Shown: piece by piece, positions 24,582-32,714 of the stretch | Position numbering within the stretch: position 1 is the stretch's first letter | Layout of the letters: every line of letters begins with the position of its first letter | DNA from: Rhodobacter sp. 24-YEA-8 | GTDB taxonomy: Bacteria; Pseudomonadota; Alphaproteobacteria; Rhodobacterales; Rhodobacteraceae | Assembly: GCF_900105075.1 (NCBI RefSeq) | Contig: NZ_FNSK01000001.1 | Location: forward strand, 571,001 to 635,000 | Length of the DNA stretch: 64,000 bases | Reading direction: 5' to 3' | Notes under the pieces: generated by a model | What the model was told of the DNA's origin: nothing | Seen by the model: the letters and a program-made list of their open reading frames with translations, nothing else | The model's database searches: none | Translations under genes and position numbers: made by a program

Positions 24582-25759
24582 CAGCCGATCCTTCCAATAA
24601 CTTTCGCAGGCTTCTGATCCAGATAGCCCGCCCATGCTTCCATCATCTTGCGCCGCTTTTCGAACAGATCGGAGCGGGCATAGGCGCGCTCGACATCATC
24701 ACCGACAGTATGCGCGAGCGCGTGTTCGGCCACCTCGTTCGGAAAGCTCGTCTGCTCCTGTGTCCATGTTCTAAAGCTGGTACGGAAGCCGTGAACATCG
24801 ACGGGAAATCCAAGCTCCTTGACCAGCTTGGACAGCGTCATATCGGACAGCATCTTCGCCCTAATGGTCCCGGGGAAAACCAGATCCTCATCCATGCCCT
24901 CGGCCTCGCGGAGCAGCACAATCGCGCGCTTTGATAGGGGCACACGGTGAGGGCGCTTCATCTTCATTCGGTCTGCCGGCACATTCCAAGCCCCGGTCTC
25001 GAAGTCGATTTCCTGCCAGCGGGCGCCGCGGGCCTCGAGCGACCGGGTGCAGGTTAGGATCAGGAACTCCAGACAAAGACGGGTGGAAAGGCCCGCCTTG
25101 GACTGGTGGACCGTCGCAATCAGTCCGGCGACCTCATTGTAGGGCAGGGCGCGACGGCGCTGCCGAGGTTCTGTCTGCTTAGGCAAGGCATCGGTCAGGC
25201 CGATTGCAGGGTTATCCTTGCGCCACCCCTTCGCGATGGCCGATTTCATCACCTTGCTGATTCTCTGACGGATGCGTGACGCGGTCTCGGCCTTAGCGAC
25301 CCAGATCGGCCGCAGGATCTCCAAGACATCAGCACTGGTCACCTCGGAAACCTTAGTGCGGCCGATGCTCGGGAAAACATAGGTCTCCAGCGTGCTGAGG
25401 AACTGATCAGAGTGCTTCTTGTTCTTCCAGGTCGGCGCAAGCATTTCGTGGATGCTTCGTGCCTCCTCTTCGAACGTGAGGATTTCCTGCCGGGTGCGTC
25501 GGTTCTGGAGCGGGTCACCGCCGGCCCGCGCCAGCTTGCGATTTTCGTAGGCGGCAATTCTGGCCTCGGCGAGGGTGACAAAATCGACGCTGCCCATTCC
25601 CAACTCGCAACGCTTACCGTTTATGACTATCCTCTGGATCCAGAACTTGCCTCCTGACGGTTCAACGCGCAGGAATAGGCCGTGGCCGTCGAAGTACTTT
25701 CCGGGCTTGGTGACGGTCTGGACGTGCTTGGCTGTGAGAGTTTTCGCAGGTCTTCGCAA
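24581..25759 (-). CDS. int: Tyrosine integrase (P4/prophage type)
   Basis: 392 residues, the normal length. DUF4102-type N-terminus (VTKPGKYFDGHGLFLRVEPS, IQRIVINGKRCELGMGSVDF), core-binding domain about 95-190, catalytic domain 200-370. Catalytic residues are visible: Arg239 in CTRSLEARGARW, His323/Arg326 in DVHGFRTSFRTW, His350 in HALAHTVGD, and Tyr360 in ERAYARSDLF. Every active-site residue is present, so it could still work. Its start lies about 170 bases from the attR core, and selC is the evident target. It is transcribed toward the island interior together with the coupled protein. Confidence 0.9.
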   Translation of the reverse strand: MRRPAKTLTAKHVQTVTKPGKYFDGHGLFLRVEPSGGKFWIQRIVINGKRCELGMGSVDFVTLAEARIAAYENRKLARAGGDPLQNRRTRQEILTFEEEARSIHEMLAPTWKNKKHSDQFLSTLETYVFPSIGRTKVSEVTSADVLEILRPIWVAKAETASRIRQRISKVMKSAIAKGWRKDNPAIGLTDALPKQTEPRQRRRALPYNEVAGLIATVHQSKAGLSTRLCLEFLILTCTRSLEARGARWQEIDFETGAWNVPADRMKMKRPHRVPLSKRAIVLLREAEGMDEDLVFPGTIRAKMLSDMTLSKLVKELGFPVDVHGFRTSFRTWTQEQTSFPNEVAEHALAHTVGDDVERAYARSDLFEKRRKMMEAWAGYLDQKPAKVIGRIG

Positions 25760-25905
25760 AACAGGTAACCTAACCTTTCATTCCGGCATCACTTCCCCCA
25801 CTCGGCGCGGGCTTCCCGTGAACGTTAGCGGAACATCCCGGAACATAGCAATACGGATTGAGCCAATGGAATAAGGGGCAAAATACTTTGGCGGACCATG
25901 ACGGA

Positions 25906-25937
25906 ATTGGCGGAGGCAGACACTACCCTCCGCCAAT
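25906..25937. other. attR core within an inverted repeat
   Basis: The 12-base core CCCTCCGCCAAT (25926-25937) matches the selC end at 19198-19209. It is preceded by ATTGGCGGAGG (25906-25916), the exact inverse of CCTCCGCCAAT, with about 10 bases between. This could be the paired core-type site for the integrase or a hairpin. AT-rich DNA follows on the right, as it does after selC. Confidence 0.6.
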
Positions 25938-26104
25938 GTAACTATTTAAGTGTTTTTAATATAACGATAATTGCCGAAAATTTTCCAATCCATCCCGCAA
26001 TGCGGCGTGGAGCGAACAGGACCTCATTGGAACAGCAAGGCACAGTTCGCTTGCCATTCTGAGACCTACCCCAACCGGCGCCGGGGTTGGGAGAACGCAG
26101 AGGT

Positions 26105-26374
26105 TATGGGCACCCGGCCACGCTGTAAACAAGGCTGGTGTTGCGATTGAGAGGCCGGCCGATCTGCCGGAAGCTCGCGCCGCCATCCCGCATCTCAACT
26201 ATCTTCCTGCGATCTTTTTGCGGAGAACTGGCAACCCCGCCGCACAGATCCGGCAGGCGCCCGGGGGCCATGGACTTTCGCGATCACTCCGGGAGGGATG
26301 ATCCGGACCGGGCAGCGCACTGGGACACCATAGCGGCAGCGACCTCGGCGCGGACCTTGTCTGCATAGGTGATG
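26105..26374 (-). pseudogene. Frameshifted second copy of the phage HTH gene
   Basis: Clearly homologous over its full length to the gene at 19375-19644: both contain RYGVPVRC and IIPPG and share the DNA around CGGGCACCCGGCCACGC. Here the start codon is ATC instead of ATG, one or two bases are missing next to RYGV, and extra A residues break the frame before the HTH. It lies at the same offset from its att core as the intact copy, so a second related element entered the same site and then decayed. Confidence 0.75.
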
Positions 26375-26465
26375 GCTCAGGCCTCCCAAGCGACCCCTGA
26401 TCAGTGCGGTCAGCGCGTTCGGCTGCCATCCTCGAGGTTTACAAGACCCGCCTGGGAATGTCGTA

Positions 26466-26705
26466 ATGGCGGCTTCAATCACCATTTACAGTCGCCATAA
26501 CTGCCCCCAGTGCGGGGCCACGGTCAGGAAGGCGGAGGCTCTTGGCCTGCAGTTCTCCTATGTCGATCTGGATGACGACATCGCGGCCGCCGCCCGGTTG
26601 CTCGCCCAGAGCCATCGCAGCCTGCCCGTGGTCAAAGCGGGTGACCAGGTCTGGAGTGGTTTTCGGCCCGACTTTCTCGAAAAGGTGAGGAATCAGGATG
26701 TCTGA
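26466..26705 (+). CDS. nrdH: NrdH/glutaredoxin-like redoxin
   Basis: 79 residues with the full thioredoxin-fold redoxin pattern: ITIYSRHNCPQCGATVRKAE has the CPQC active site at 13-16, SLPVVKAGDQVWSGFRPD the cis-Pro loop and the WSGFRPD motif of NrdH redoxins. It reduces disulfides, in phages usually for ribonucleotide reductase. Upstream, a short frame ending AAILEVYKTRLGMS overlaps its start, a remnant of another gene. The 3' end overlaps the next phage fragment by 8 bases. It may still be expressed. Confidence 0.7.
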   Translation: MAASITIYSRHNCPQCGATVRKAEALGLQFSYVDLDDDIAAAARLLAQSHRSLPVVKAGDQVWSGFRPDFLEKVRNQDV

Positions 26706-26848
26706 TGCCGCTGTCGCCCATTCCCGTGCCATCGATGTCGGTGGACAACCCGCTCTGACACCGACAGATCAGGCGGCTCCCGTTCTGGACTGGATCCGGA
26801 TTGACCAGCTCGTGGTCGATGACCGCTACGCCGCGATGCGACCGACGC
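26698..26848 (+). pseudogene. ParB-like phage protein, N-terminal fragment
   Basis: From the ATG at 26698 the peptide reads to LDWIRIDQLVVDDRYAAM, the start of a ParB/Srx nuclease-like domain ('I.ID.L.VD..YQRP..'). At about 26836 the sequence switches to the beginning of a terminase gene and the frame runs on to a stop at 26923. The rest of the domain is missing, so a deletion joined the two genes. Confidence 0.45.
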
Positions 26849-26849
26849 C

Positions 26850-28091
26850 ATGGACGGCGTGGTTAAAAGCGTGGGACTCCCCAAGGTTTTGCTGCCCTAC
26901 CAGGTCAAAGCAGTCGGCATGCTGAATTCGGTCCGCGATTGCTCGGCGCTCTTCATCGAAAGGAGACGGCGCGTCGGCCTCACTTGGGGCCTTGCCTCCT
27001 ATGCCGCGCTGCGCGCCGCGCGCCAGCGCACGGCCGGCGGCATGGACATGATGTATATCTCCTACAGCCGGGAGATGACGCGGGAATTCATCGACGCCTG
27101 CGCGATGTGGGCGCGGGCCTTTAATATCGCGGCCGGCGATTTCGACGAGAACGTTCCTGCGCCCCATGTCGATGCGTTTTCCACCGGCTATCGTGACCTG
27201 CCCAGCGTTTCGACAGGCCACAGCGCTGTAACGCCCGATACTGGGCGCCATCCGAAGGGCGGGCGGCGGAACCTGTACCAGCAAACCGATATTATGACGA
27301 GTGCCGCTGGGTGGGAGATACAGGACACCCCCACCCAGGATGGCCCCATTGCCTCTCCTTGGGAAGGCGAACTGGCATACCTGTTTACCAATATCGCAGG
27401 GCGGTCGACTTTCCTCAGACCTCCGGGAGGAGATAATCTCCTACGAGGAACCCCCTATGTGAGGAGCATCCGCGCAAAACTGATATCTGCGGCTCCGCCC
27501 AGTTCGATAGGCAACATTATTGCCCTTGAACAGACGCTAGGATCCGGGACCGCCGCTGTCAGGTTCGACATGCTCACAGGCACTATCTTGCAGACTAGCG
27601 CTGGCGCTGTCGGCGAGATTGTCGCACTAGGCGACGGATGGCATGAGTTGACCGCCAAATTCACCACGGCTGTAAGTGGCGGCTCGGAGCCAGGCGCCCG
27701 AGTGATCTATATTGGTAATTACGGCGCCTCTGACAGCTCCTCTACATTCGCTATCTCTATGCCGCAGCTTGAGGAGGGTTCCCTGAAGTCTCCATACCAG
27801 CGTGTCACAACCGTCAACGATATTACCGAAGCCGGTAAGCCCTACATCTGGCACCTGTGGAATGACGGCGGCGACAGCCTGAACGCGCCACCGCTTCCGG
27901 CCGACACCTATGGCCTCGCTTATGTCGATGTGCTGGGCGGCGTGACCATCACCACCGTAGTTTCAGACGGAACCACGCCGATCAACCTGCTGCGCGCCGA
28001 GCGTCAGGCCCAGGTGATCCTGCGCCAGGGGGCGTTTACCGCCGCCGAAGAAACGCAGATCCGCAGCTATTGGGGAGGGCTCTATGTCTGA
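26850..28091 (+). CDS. Chimeric phage protein: Mu gp28-like terminase head joined to a tail-fibre-like tail
   Basis: 413 residues. Residues 1-105 match FluMu gp28-type large terminase: VLLPYQVKAVGMLNS, FIERRRRVGLTWGLASYAAL (ATPase A motif region), DMMYISYSREMTREFIDACA, MWARAFNI. After NVPAPHVDAF the protein changes to phage receptor/tail-fibre-like sequence with a beta-rich domain (LRGTPYVRSIRAKLISAA, SMPQLEEGSLKSPYQRV) and an ending YWGGLYV. Neither half is complete. I infer an in-frame deletion of roughly the whole phage head and tail block. Unlikely to function as a terminase. Confidence 0.6.
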   Translation: MDGVVKSVGLPKVLLPYQVKAVGMLNSVRDCSALFIERRRRVGLTWGLASYAALRAARQRTAGGMDMMYISYSREMTREFIDACAMWARAFNIAAGDFDENVPAPHVDAFSTGYRDLPSVSTGHSAVTPDTGRHPKGGRRNLYQQTDIMTSAAGWEIQDTPTQDGPIASPWEGELAYLFTNIAGRSTFLRPPGGDNLLRGTPYVRSIRAKLISAAPPSSIGNIIALEQTLGSGTAAVRFDMLTGTILQTSAGAVGEIVALGDGWHELTAKFTTAVSGGSEPGARVIYIGNYGASDSSSTFAISMPQLEEGSLKSPYQRVTTVNDITEAGKPYIWHLWNDGGDSLNAPPLPADTYGLAYVDVLGGVTITTVVSDGTTPINLLRAERQAQVILRQGAFTAAEETQIRSYWGGLYV

Positions 28092-28482
28092 GATCCGCAT
28101 CACCATCGCTTGCCCGGTCGCGCATCTCGCCGATGCCGGGCAGTTTTCGCGCGCCACTGGTTACGGGCCTGAGGATGAACATACCTTCACCATCGCGCCC
28201 GAATACCAGGATGCGGCCGGCAACCGCTACCGCGTGGCCTCGGGCCTTGTCGCGGGCGTCTATCTGATGAATGCGGTATCGCCGCTGACCGAACCCGCCT
28301 GGGGCACCGACATGGCCGCTGCCGACCGCGCGCAGGCCATGATCGCGGTCTGGCAGCCGCTGGAAGATCCGGAAGCCCTACCGGAGCCATTCGCCGTGCC
28401 TGACCGCATCGCGGCGGTGATTGGGGACGATCCGCAGGCTGCGAAGGCAGTTATGGGCCTGACCCGCAGCGAAAGCGCCTGA
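28084..28482 (+). CDS. Phage tail-region hypothetical protein
   Basis: 132 residues, overlapping the end of the chimera by 8 bases. The sequence has RITIACPVAHLADAGQFSRA and a central EDEHTFTIAPEYQDAAGNRY, which recurs in rhodobacterial phages beside the tail-fibre gene. Function unknown, probably structural or a fibre-assembly partner. Confidence 0.5.
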   Translation: MSEIRITIACPVAHLADAGQFSRATGYGPEDEHTFTIAPEYQDAAGNRYRVASGLVAGVYLMNAVSPLTEPAWGTDMAAADRAQAMIAVWQPLEDPEALPEPFAVPDRIAAVIGDDPQAAKAVMGLTRSESA

Positions 28483-28570
28483 TCTGACTGCTGCCGGCTC
28501 CGGCCGGCGGCAGAGCCTCAAGGGACGCCAGAGGGGGTGGCAACCCGTCGCTTTGAGCCCATTGAGTCAT

Positions 28571-29200
28571 TCAACCGCTTTCGGATATCCGGCGCGTCAT
28601 GCGTTCGGCCATTGCAGCCTTGCCAGCGTTCCTAAGACCCTCGACCGTTCCAATATAATCTAGCTCTTCTCTGTTCTGGCTGAGTTTAGATTTTGCAAGA
28701 ATCCTTGTTGTGGTCATTTTGAAAGCAACAATTCCATCCAGCATTTTTTCCATATAATCAGTAGGAGCGTCCGCCATTCTCCATGCATTTTCGCCATTTA
28801 GCCGCCGCTCGTGCGTCCGCGTGAGAAGGCCGACAGCAGAGCGCTTAGCATGGTCGTCGTGCTGGAAAATCAGCGTGCCATAGACGTGCACGACTTCGTA
28901 GTTCCAAGTGGGGACGTGACGGTGATGTTTTGCCTTCGTGGGGTAATAGTTCGGAGACACATAGGCATCGTCGCGGCGGAAAATGGCGAGAACCTCCAGG
29001 CGTGGGGTGATGAGGCGATGCATGTCATTAGCCAACGCCACATGGCCTATGAGCTCGCCCTTGGGCGATTTAAGCAAAGGCAAGTGGTTCGCAATAAGCC
29101 CATCTTCCGTATGGGCAACAACACACGCCAGAGGTGCCTCATCCATGACAGAGGCAACAGACGAGGCACTCACCTCTTCGAAATGCGGTGGAATGTACAT
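28571..29200 (-). CDS. paiB: FMN-binding PaiB-family regulator/oxidoreductase
   Basis: 209 residues from the ATG at 29200, after AGGGGAC; longer frames lack a ribosome-binding site. MYIPPHFEE is the invariant PaiB start. ANHLPLLKSPKGELIGHVAL, AIFRRDDAYVSPNYY and VPTWNYEVVHVYGTL are the split-barrel FMN site motifs. The family, first noted as a repressor of sporulation genes in Bacillus, is widespread with poorly known roles. Full length here. It lies between phage remnants and IS debris, with GC slightly lower than the core, so it may have been acquired. Confidence 0.85.
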   Translation of the reverse strand: MYIPPHFEEVSASSVASVMDEAPLACVVAHTEDGLIANHLPLLKSPKGELIGHVALANDMHRLITPRLEVLAIFRRDDAYVSPNYYPTKAKHHRHVPTWNYEVVHVYGTLIFQHDDHAKRSAVGLLTRTHERRLNGENAWRMADAPTDYMEKMLDGIVAFKMTTTRILAKSKLSQNREELDYIGTVEGLRNAGKAAMAERMTRRISESG

Positions 29201-29540
29201 TTGGTGTCCCCTGCTGAGGTAGCGTCGGGGAGAACATGGGGCATAGCTGGCGGTACTCCTACGTCCAGTTTTCCGCCCATAGCCGCCAATACTGGAATAC
29301 CCAAAATGGTTGCCGGGCATATCGGATTGAGTGCGATGTAGTCGACCGTCCGCTTCGTTCCGCATTGCCGCCACCGCTGGCACGGTCCAGCCCGGTGGCG
29401 GTGGCAGGCCGTTAGTGTCGACATGAAGAGCCCATTGCGGACGTTCAGTGATCAGGGGGACAGGATCTCAAGCATGCCGAAACTCAATCTCAGTCAGAGG
29501 ATTCCGGCGAAGCACCTGAGCACAATGAGCTACTCCCCGC
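29201..29540. other. 340-base non-coding gap
   Basis: No gene with a ribosome-binding site and coherent protein is seen on either strand. It must hold the promoter of the paiB-like gene on its left end. The rest appears to be scrambled junction DNA. Confidence 0.35.
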
Positions 29541-29760
29541 TCCTTGGACAGTTTTGGGATATTTAAGCTACAGCCTGTGCCTGCCGGTCGGTTTCGATTC
29601 TGTTGAAGTAGCCCACGGGGGGGGCCGCCCGCCATGGGCAGCGTGTGGCCGCCGATGGTTGTAGAATGTGATCCAAGACCCGATGGCGGCCTTTGCCTGC
29701 GACCCGGTCTCCCAGGCGTGCAGGTACCCCTGGCTTTAAGAGGGCGTTCAACCCGTGCCG
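29541..29760 (-). pseudogene. Transposase C-terminal remnant
   Basis: Leftward frames give the ending YFNRIETDRQAQAVA at 29563, preceded in shifted frames by pieces of a 'FYNHRRPHAAHGGRPP' type motif. This is the characteristic end of IS3/IS481-type transposases. At least one frameshift and a missing 5' part make it dead. The outer end near CTTGGACAGTTTTGGG could be the old IS terminus. Confidence 0.6.
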
Positions 29761-29799
29761 GGAAGGGCGCTCAGGCCCCGGGTTTCAAAAGTCGAATGG

Positions 29800-30050
29800 T
29801 GCAGGTTTGGCTGTCAAACAGTGCAACTTTCGCTGTCAAGCTACACCGTGACACAGCGCAATTGTGGATGGTGCCCGATGCCATGCATTTCAGCTTTATG
29901 CAGGTTTGCAAGCCGGGCGCGGAGGCTATGATCGAGGAGGAGACACCAGGTTATGGCATCGTCTGTCGCGATGGCGGTGCGCGGTCGCGGGACGAAATCC
30001 ATGCCGATCTGGCACGAGGAATCCTCAACTTTCTCGCGCAAAGTCTGTAA
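29800..30050 (+). pseudogene. Dienelactone-hydrolase-like C-terminal fragment
   Basis: A rightward frame contains LWMVPDAMHFSFMQVCKPGA and EIHADLARGILNFLAQSL, ending at 30050. 'PDA.HFSFM..C..GA' is the catalytic-His region of secreted dienelactone-hydrolase-like proteins. The nucleophile and acid parts are missing because the fragment begins at IS debris. It is convergent with a truncated AraC gene, and the pair was probably divergent or adjacent in the source genome. Confidence 0.45.
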
Positions 30051-30051
30051 C

Positions 30052-30600
30052 TCAACTAGCCGCCTGTCTGCGCTGCTGCCGCCATTCATTGGGCGCGGAG
30101 CCGGCCACCTGGCGGAATTCCCGGTTGAAATTCGACTTGGTCTGGAAGCCGAAATTGAACATGACTTGGGTGACAGGCGCCGCCGTTTCCAGCAGAAGCC
30201 GCATTGCCTCGCGAATTCGCCAGTCGTTTATGGCTTGCGACACATTGCAGCCAAGCTGACAGTTGATCGCGCCAGAGACCTGCCGGGCCGGGATGCCGAG
30301 ACGGCAGGACAGGCGATCCAGCGTCAGGTCGGGATCGCGGTAGAGCCGCCGCTCACTCAAGGGCGCGGTGAGCCGCTCCAGCACCAGCGCGTCGTTGACA
30401 TTGGGCACTGGATTGGGCGGACCAGGTTCGTCGCTCCCGGCGTCGATCGCATCGCCGCCGGGAGCGCTGGCGGCCAGGCGCAGCATTAAGATGCCTATCA
30501 GCGGTAGCATCAGCAGGCTGAGGTGCTGGAACATATTCCTTGAGATCAGCATATCTGAGAAGCGGCCGCTCGCCTCGTCCATGCCCCGCATCGCCCCCAA
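30052..30600 (-). pseudogene. AraC-family regulator, N-terminally truncated
   Basis: The last 110 residues are a proper AraC DNA-binding domain: two HTHs (LTLDRLSCRLGIPARQVSGA, then PVTQVMFNFGFQTKSNFNRE) and ending EFRQVAGSAPNEWRQQ. In front is only one hydrophobic helix (FQHLSLLMLPLIGILMLRLA), which would be the last of several in membrane-type AraC proteins of about 350 residues. The start is therefore missing, and sequence upstream of 30600 is in other frames. Probably non-functional, although a short ATG form could be made. Confidence 0.6.
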
Positions 30601-30878
30601 ATCGACTTATGAGGGTGAATCCCCCTCCATATGCCGCGGCAGATCAGAACCCTGTCATGGCGCGAAACTCGGCTCCGGCTCGAAAGCGGATCGCCAGGGA
30701 GATGTCTTTTATGCCTGATGCCTGCCTTATGGTGCAGTCGAGTTAGCTCCTGATCTCCGCCTCGTAGGAGATCAGGAAGCGCCGGATCGCGGCTCTGTGG
30801 TGCTCCATTGACCGGGGGAGGACCCGTGCAGACAGAGCCCGGAAAGGGCAATATTGCGTGGGAGCAGGTAAACCCGCC

Positions 30879-31190
30879 TCAGCCGCCGCAATAGGATTCG
30901 GCCATCGCGCCGAACTGCTTGTAGCGGTCCCAGAATGCGTCATCGGCCGGTCTTTGCGAAATCCACACGGTATGGGCCAGATCGGGATCGCGGAAGAATT
31001 TTGCCGCCCGGCGCTGGTCGCCACCTTTCAGGGTCATATCCGCAACCTGCTGGATGCAGCCGCAAAGGGCGCGGCTTGCTGCTTCGCGACCCGAACGCAT
31101 GCAGGCCGATTCAATCGGGCCAGCCAGTGTCATGGGCGCAGTTGAGAGAAGCACACCGGCGGCGAGCGCCAGGGAGATGATTGGTTTCAT
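30879..31190 (-). CDS. Small secreted Cys-containing protein, Rhodobacteraceae type
   Basis: 103 residues. Signal peptide 1-24 (MKPIISLALAAGVLLSTAPM, TLA) then a short mature domain with ESACMRSGREAASRALCGCI and a final SYCGG; four conserved-looking cysteines could form two disulfides. The ATG at 31190 is preferred because GAGGC lies just ahead; the alternative at 31205 adds five residues. Similar proteins in this family are annotated inconsistently ('arginine transporter') without evidence. Function unknown, periplasmic. It marks the return to core genome sequence. Confidence 0.7.
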   Translation of the reverse strand: MKPIISLALAAGVLLSTAPMTLAGPIESACMRSGREAASRALCGCIQQVADMTLKGGDQRRAAKFFRDPDLAHTVWISQRPADDAFWDRYKQFGAMAESYCGG

Positions 31191-31412
31191 GATGTTCTGC
31201 CTCAAGTGCCGCGAACAGGGATTCCCTCCGCCCGACGGTCATTTTTCTGCCAGTGATATTGCCAAAAATCGCCTCTTTTTTCAATCCTTGCAGGAGGCCA
31301 GGCAGGCTTTTGCCAGGAAAAAAGACGTGATCGCGGAAACCACAAGCGCCAGGGGGCAGGAGGCGGGTCTGGCGCAAGATCGGCCGCCCCAGGGGGGGGG
31401 ATCGCGGCCGGA

Positions 31413-32606
31413 TCAGTCGGTGTGGTCTTCGGACAGGATGCGCCAGGCGGAGATCGACCAGCTTGGCCTCGGCGAGACGGTGACGATTGTAGTCTGGATG
31501 ATTCGCGATTGATCGGCGATGCCGCAGCCAGGCAGGCAGCTGGTATCCAGCCCCCAGCTGCCAAAGGCGCGATGCACGGCATCGGTGAGGCGCAGCAGAT
31601 CGGGCGAGGGCGCGAAGCTGGTGTCAATCCGCGCGGTGACCTCCTCGAGCCGGGCTTCGGGCAGCTCGATGGTGATCGCGCGGTCGCGCCAGCCAATCCC
31701 TGGCAGGACGCGGTTTTTGCCGGCATCGGTGAGATAAGTGCCGTCCTGCAGCACAAAAAATGGCATTGGCGCGGTGAGCCGGACCGAGGTGACCGTGCCG
31801 GGGCCATCGCCGAGCCAGGCCTTTGCCTGCTCTGTAAGGCGTGCGACCTCGTCTTCCGCAACAGCCTCGGTTCGGGCTTCTGGTGTCACTTCGGGCGGCA
31901 GGCCGACAGGGTCGCGCAGTGTCACCAGTTCTGACGGCAGGTCGATATGGATCCGGCGCAGCCCGGTATCGGGCGGCAGCACCACCTCGGCGCCAGGCTC
32001 GGCGAACCAGCGGATCGAATCGGTGGCGATGGCGTCATGATTGATCAGATAGGAGTCGTAATTCTGGAAATGGCTGGTGATCAGTTCGGCCGGGACCGAC
32101 CGGGGCAGGGCCTGCCGCAGCGCGCCCATGCCCCAGTTTTCCGGGCTGCCCGCCCCGGCAGTCCAGGTCCGGCACAGGATCGTCAGGCAGGTGAAGGTCC
32201 GCACAGCCGCACCATCTTTCAGCAGCGTGCCGATTTCCGTAACCGGGGCGCGGCCCGTTTCGCCAGAGATCTCCGCGCCGGTGATATCGCCGTCGCCGGA
32301 CCCGTCGAGATACCAGAGCGATGGCCGCAACTCCGCCAGCGTTGCGCTGTCGGTGATCAGGCGCGGCCCGGCGCCGGTGACGAAATCCTCAAGGAGGAGC
32401 GCGTATTGCCCGGAGGCGAGTTCGTCATCGCTGATCCCGCTCAAAAGCGCGACGGTTGCAGGCCGGGGTGCCATCGCCAGAAACAGAACCGCAAACCCGG
32501 GAAAGGCGCCGCGAATCCTCCACCAGGCATAAAGCCCCGCCACTGCCAGCCCGATCCCGCCGCCGGCGAGGCCCCAGAGCAGCGCTTTCTTACCAGGTTT
32601 CCGCAT
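31413..32606 (-). CDS. Membrane-anchored hypothetical protein
   Basis: 397 residues. A basic start then two hydrophobic segments ([20 protein letters not shown] and [20 protein letters not shown]) anchor it, the rest being periplasmic. The mature part has [20 protein letters not shown] and [20 protein letters not shown], with no family I can name. It appears complete, has core-like GC, and is divergent from lepA across about 108 bases. Alternative starts within the first residues are possible. Confidence 0.6.
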   Translation of the reverse strand: MRKPGKKALLWGLAGGGIGLAVAGLYAWWRIRGAFPGFAVLFLAMAPRPATVALLSGISDDELASGQYALLLEDFVTGAGPRLITDSATLAELRPSLWYLDGSGDGDITGAEISGETGRAPVTEIGTLLKDGAAVRTFTCLTILCRTWTAGAGSPENWGMGALRQALPRSVPAELITSHFQNYDSYLINHDAIATDSIRWFAEPGAEVVLPPDTGLRRIHIDLPSELVTLRDPVGLPPEVTPEARTEAVAEDEVARLTEQAKAWLGDGPGTVTSVRLTAPMPFFVLQDGTYLTDAGKNRVLPGIGWRDRAITIELPEARLEEVTARIDTSFAPSPDLLRLTDAVHRAFGSWGLDTSCLPGCGIADQSRIIQTTIVTVSPRPSWSISAWRILSEDHTD

Positions 32607-32714
32607 TCTGTCCGTCTTCTTATTCCACGGACGAAGGTAAACTACGAAAATCGCAGCTTCCAGTCTGCTTGCCCCTCTTCCCGGCTCTCACGGATGCCGC
32701 TATATCCCGCTGCC

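Noticed and set aside
31947..32714. Long in-frame upstream extension of lepA
   Set aside because: Standard LepA length and opening begin at 32715; the extension is antisense to another gene and shows no conserved sequence.
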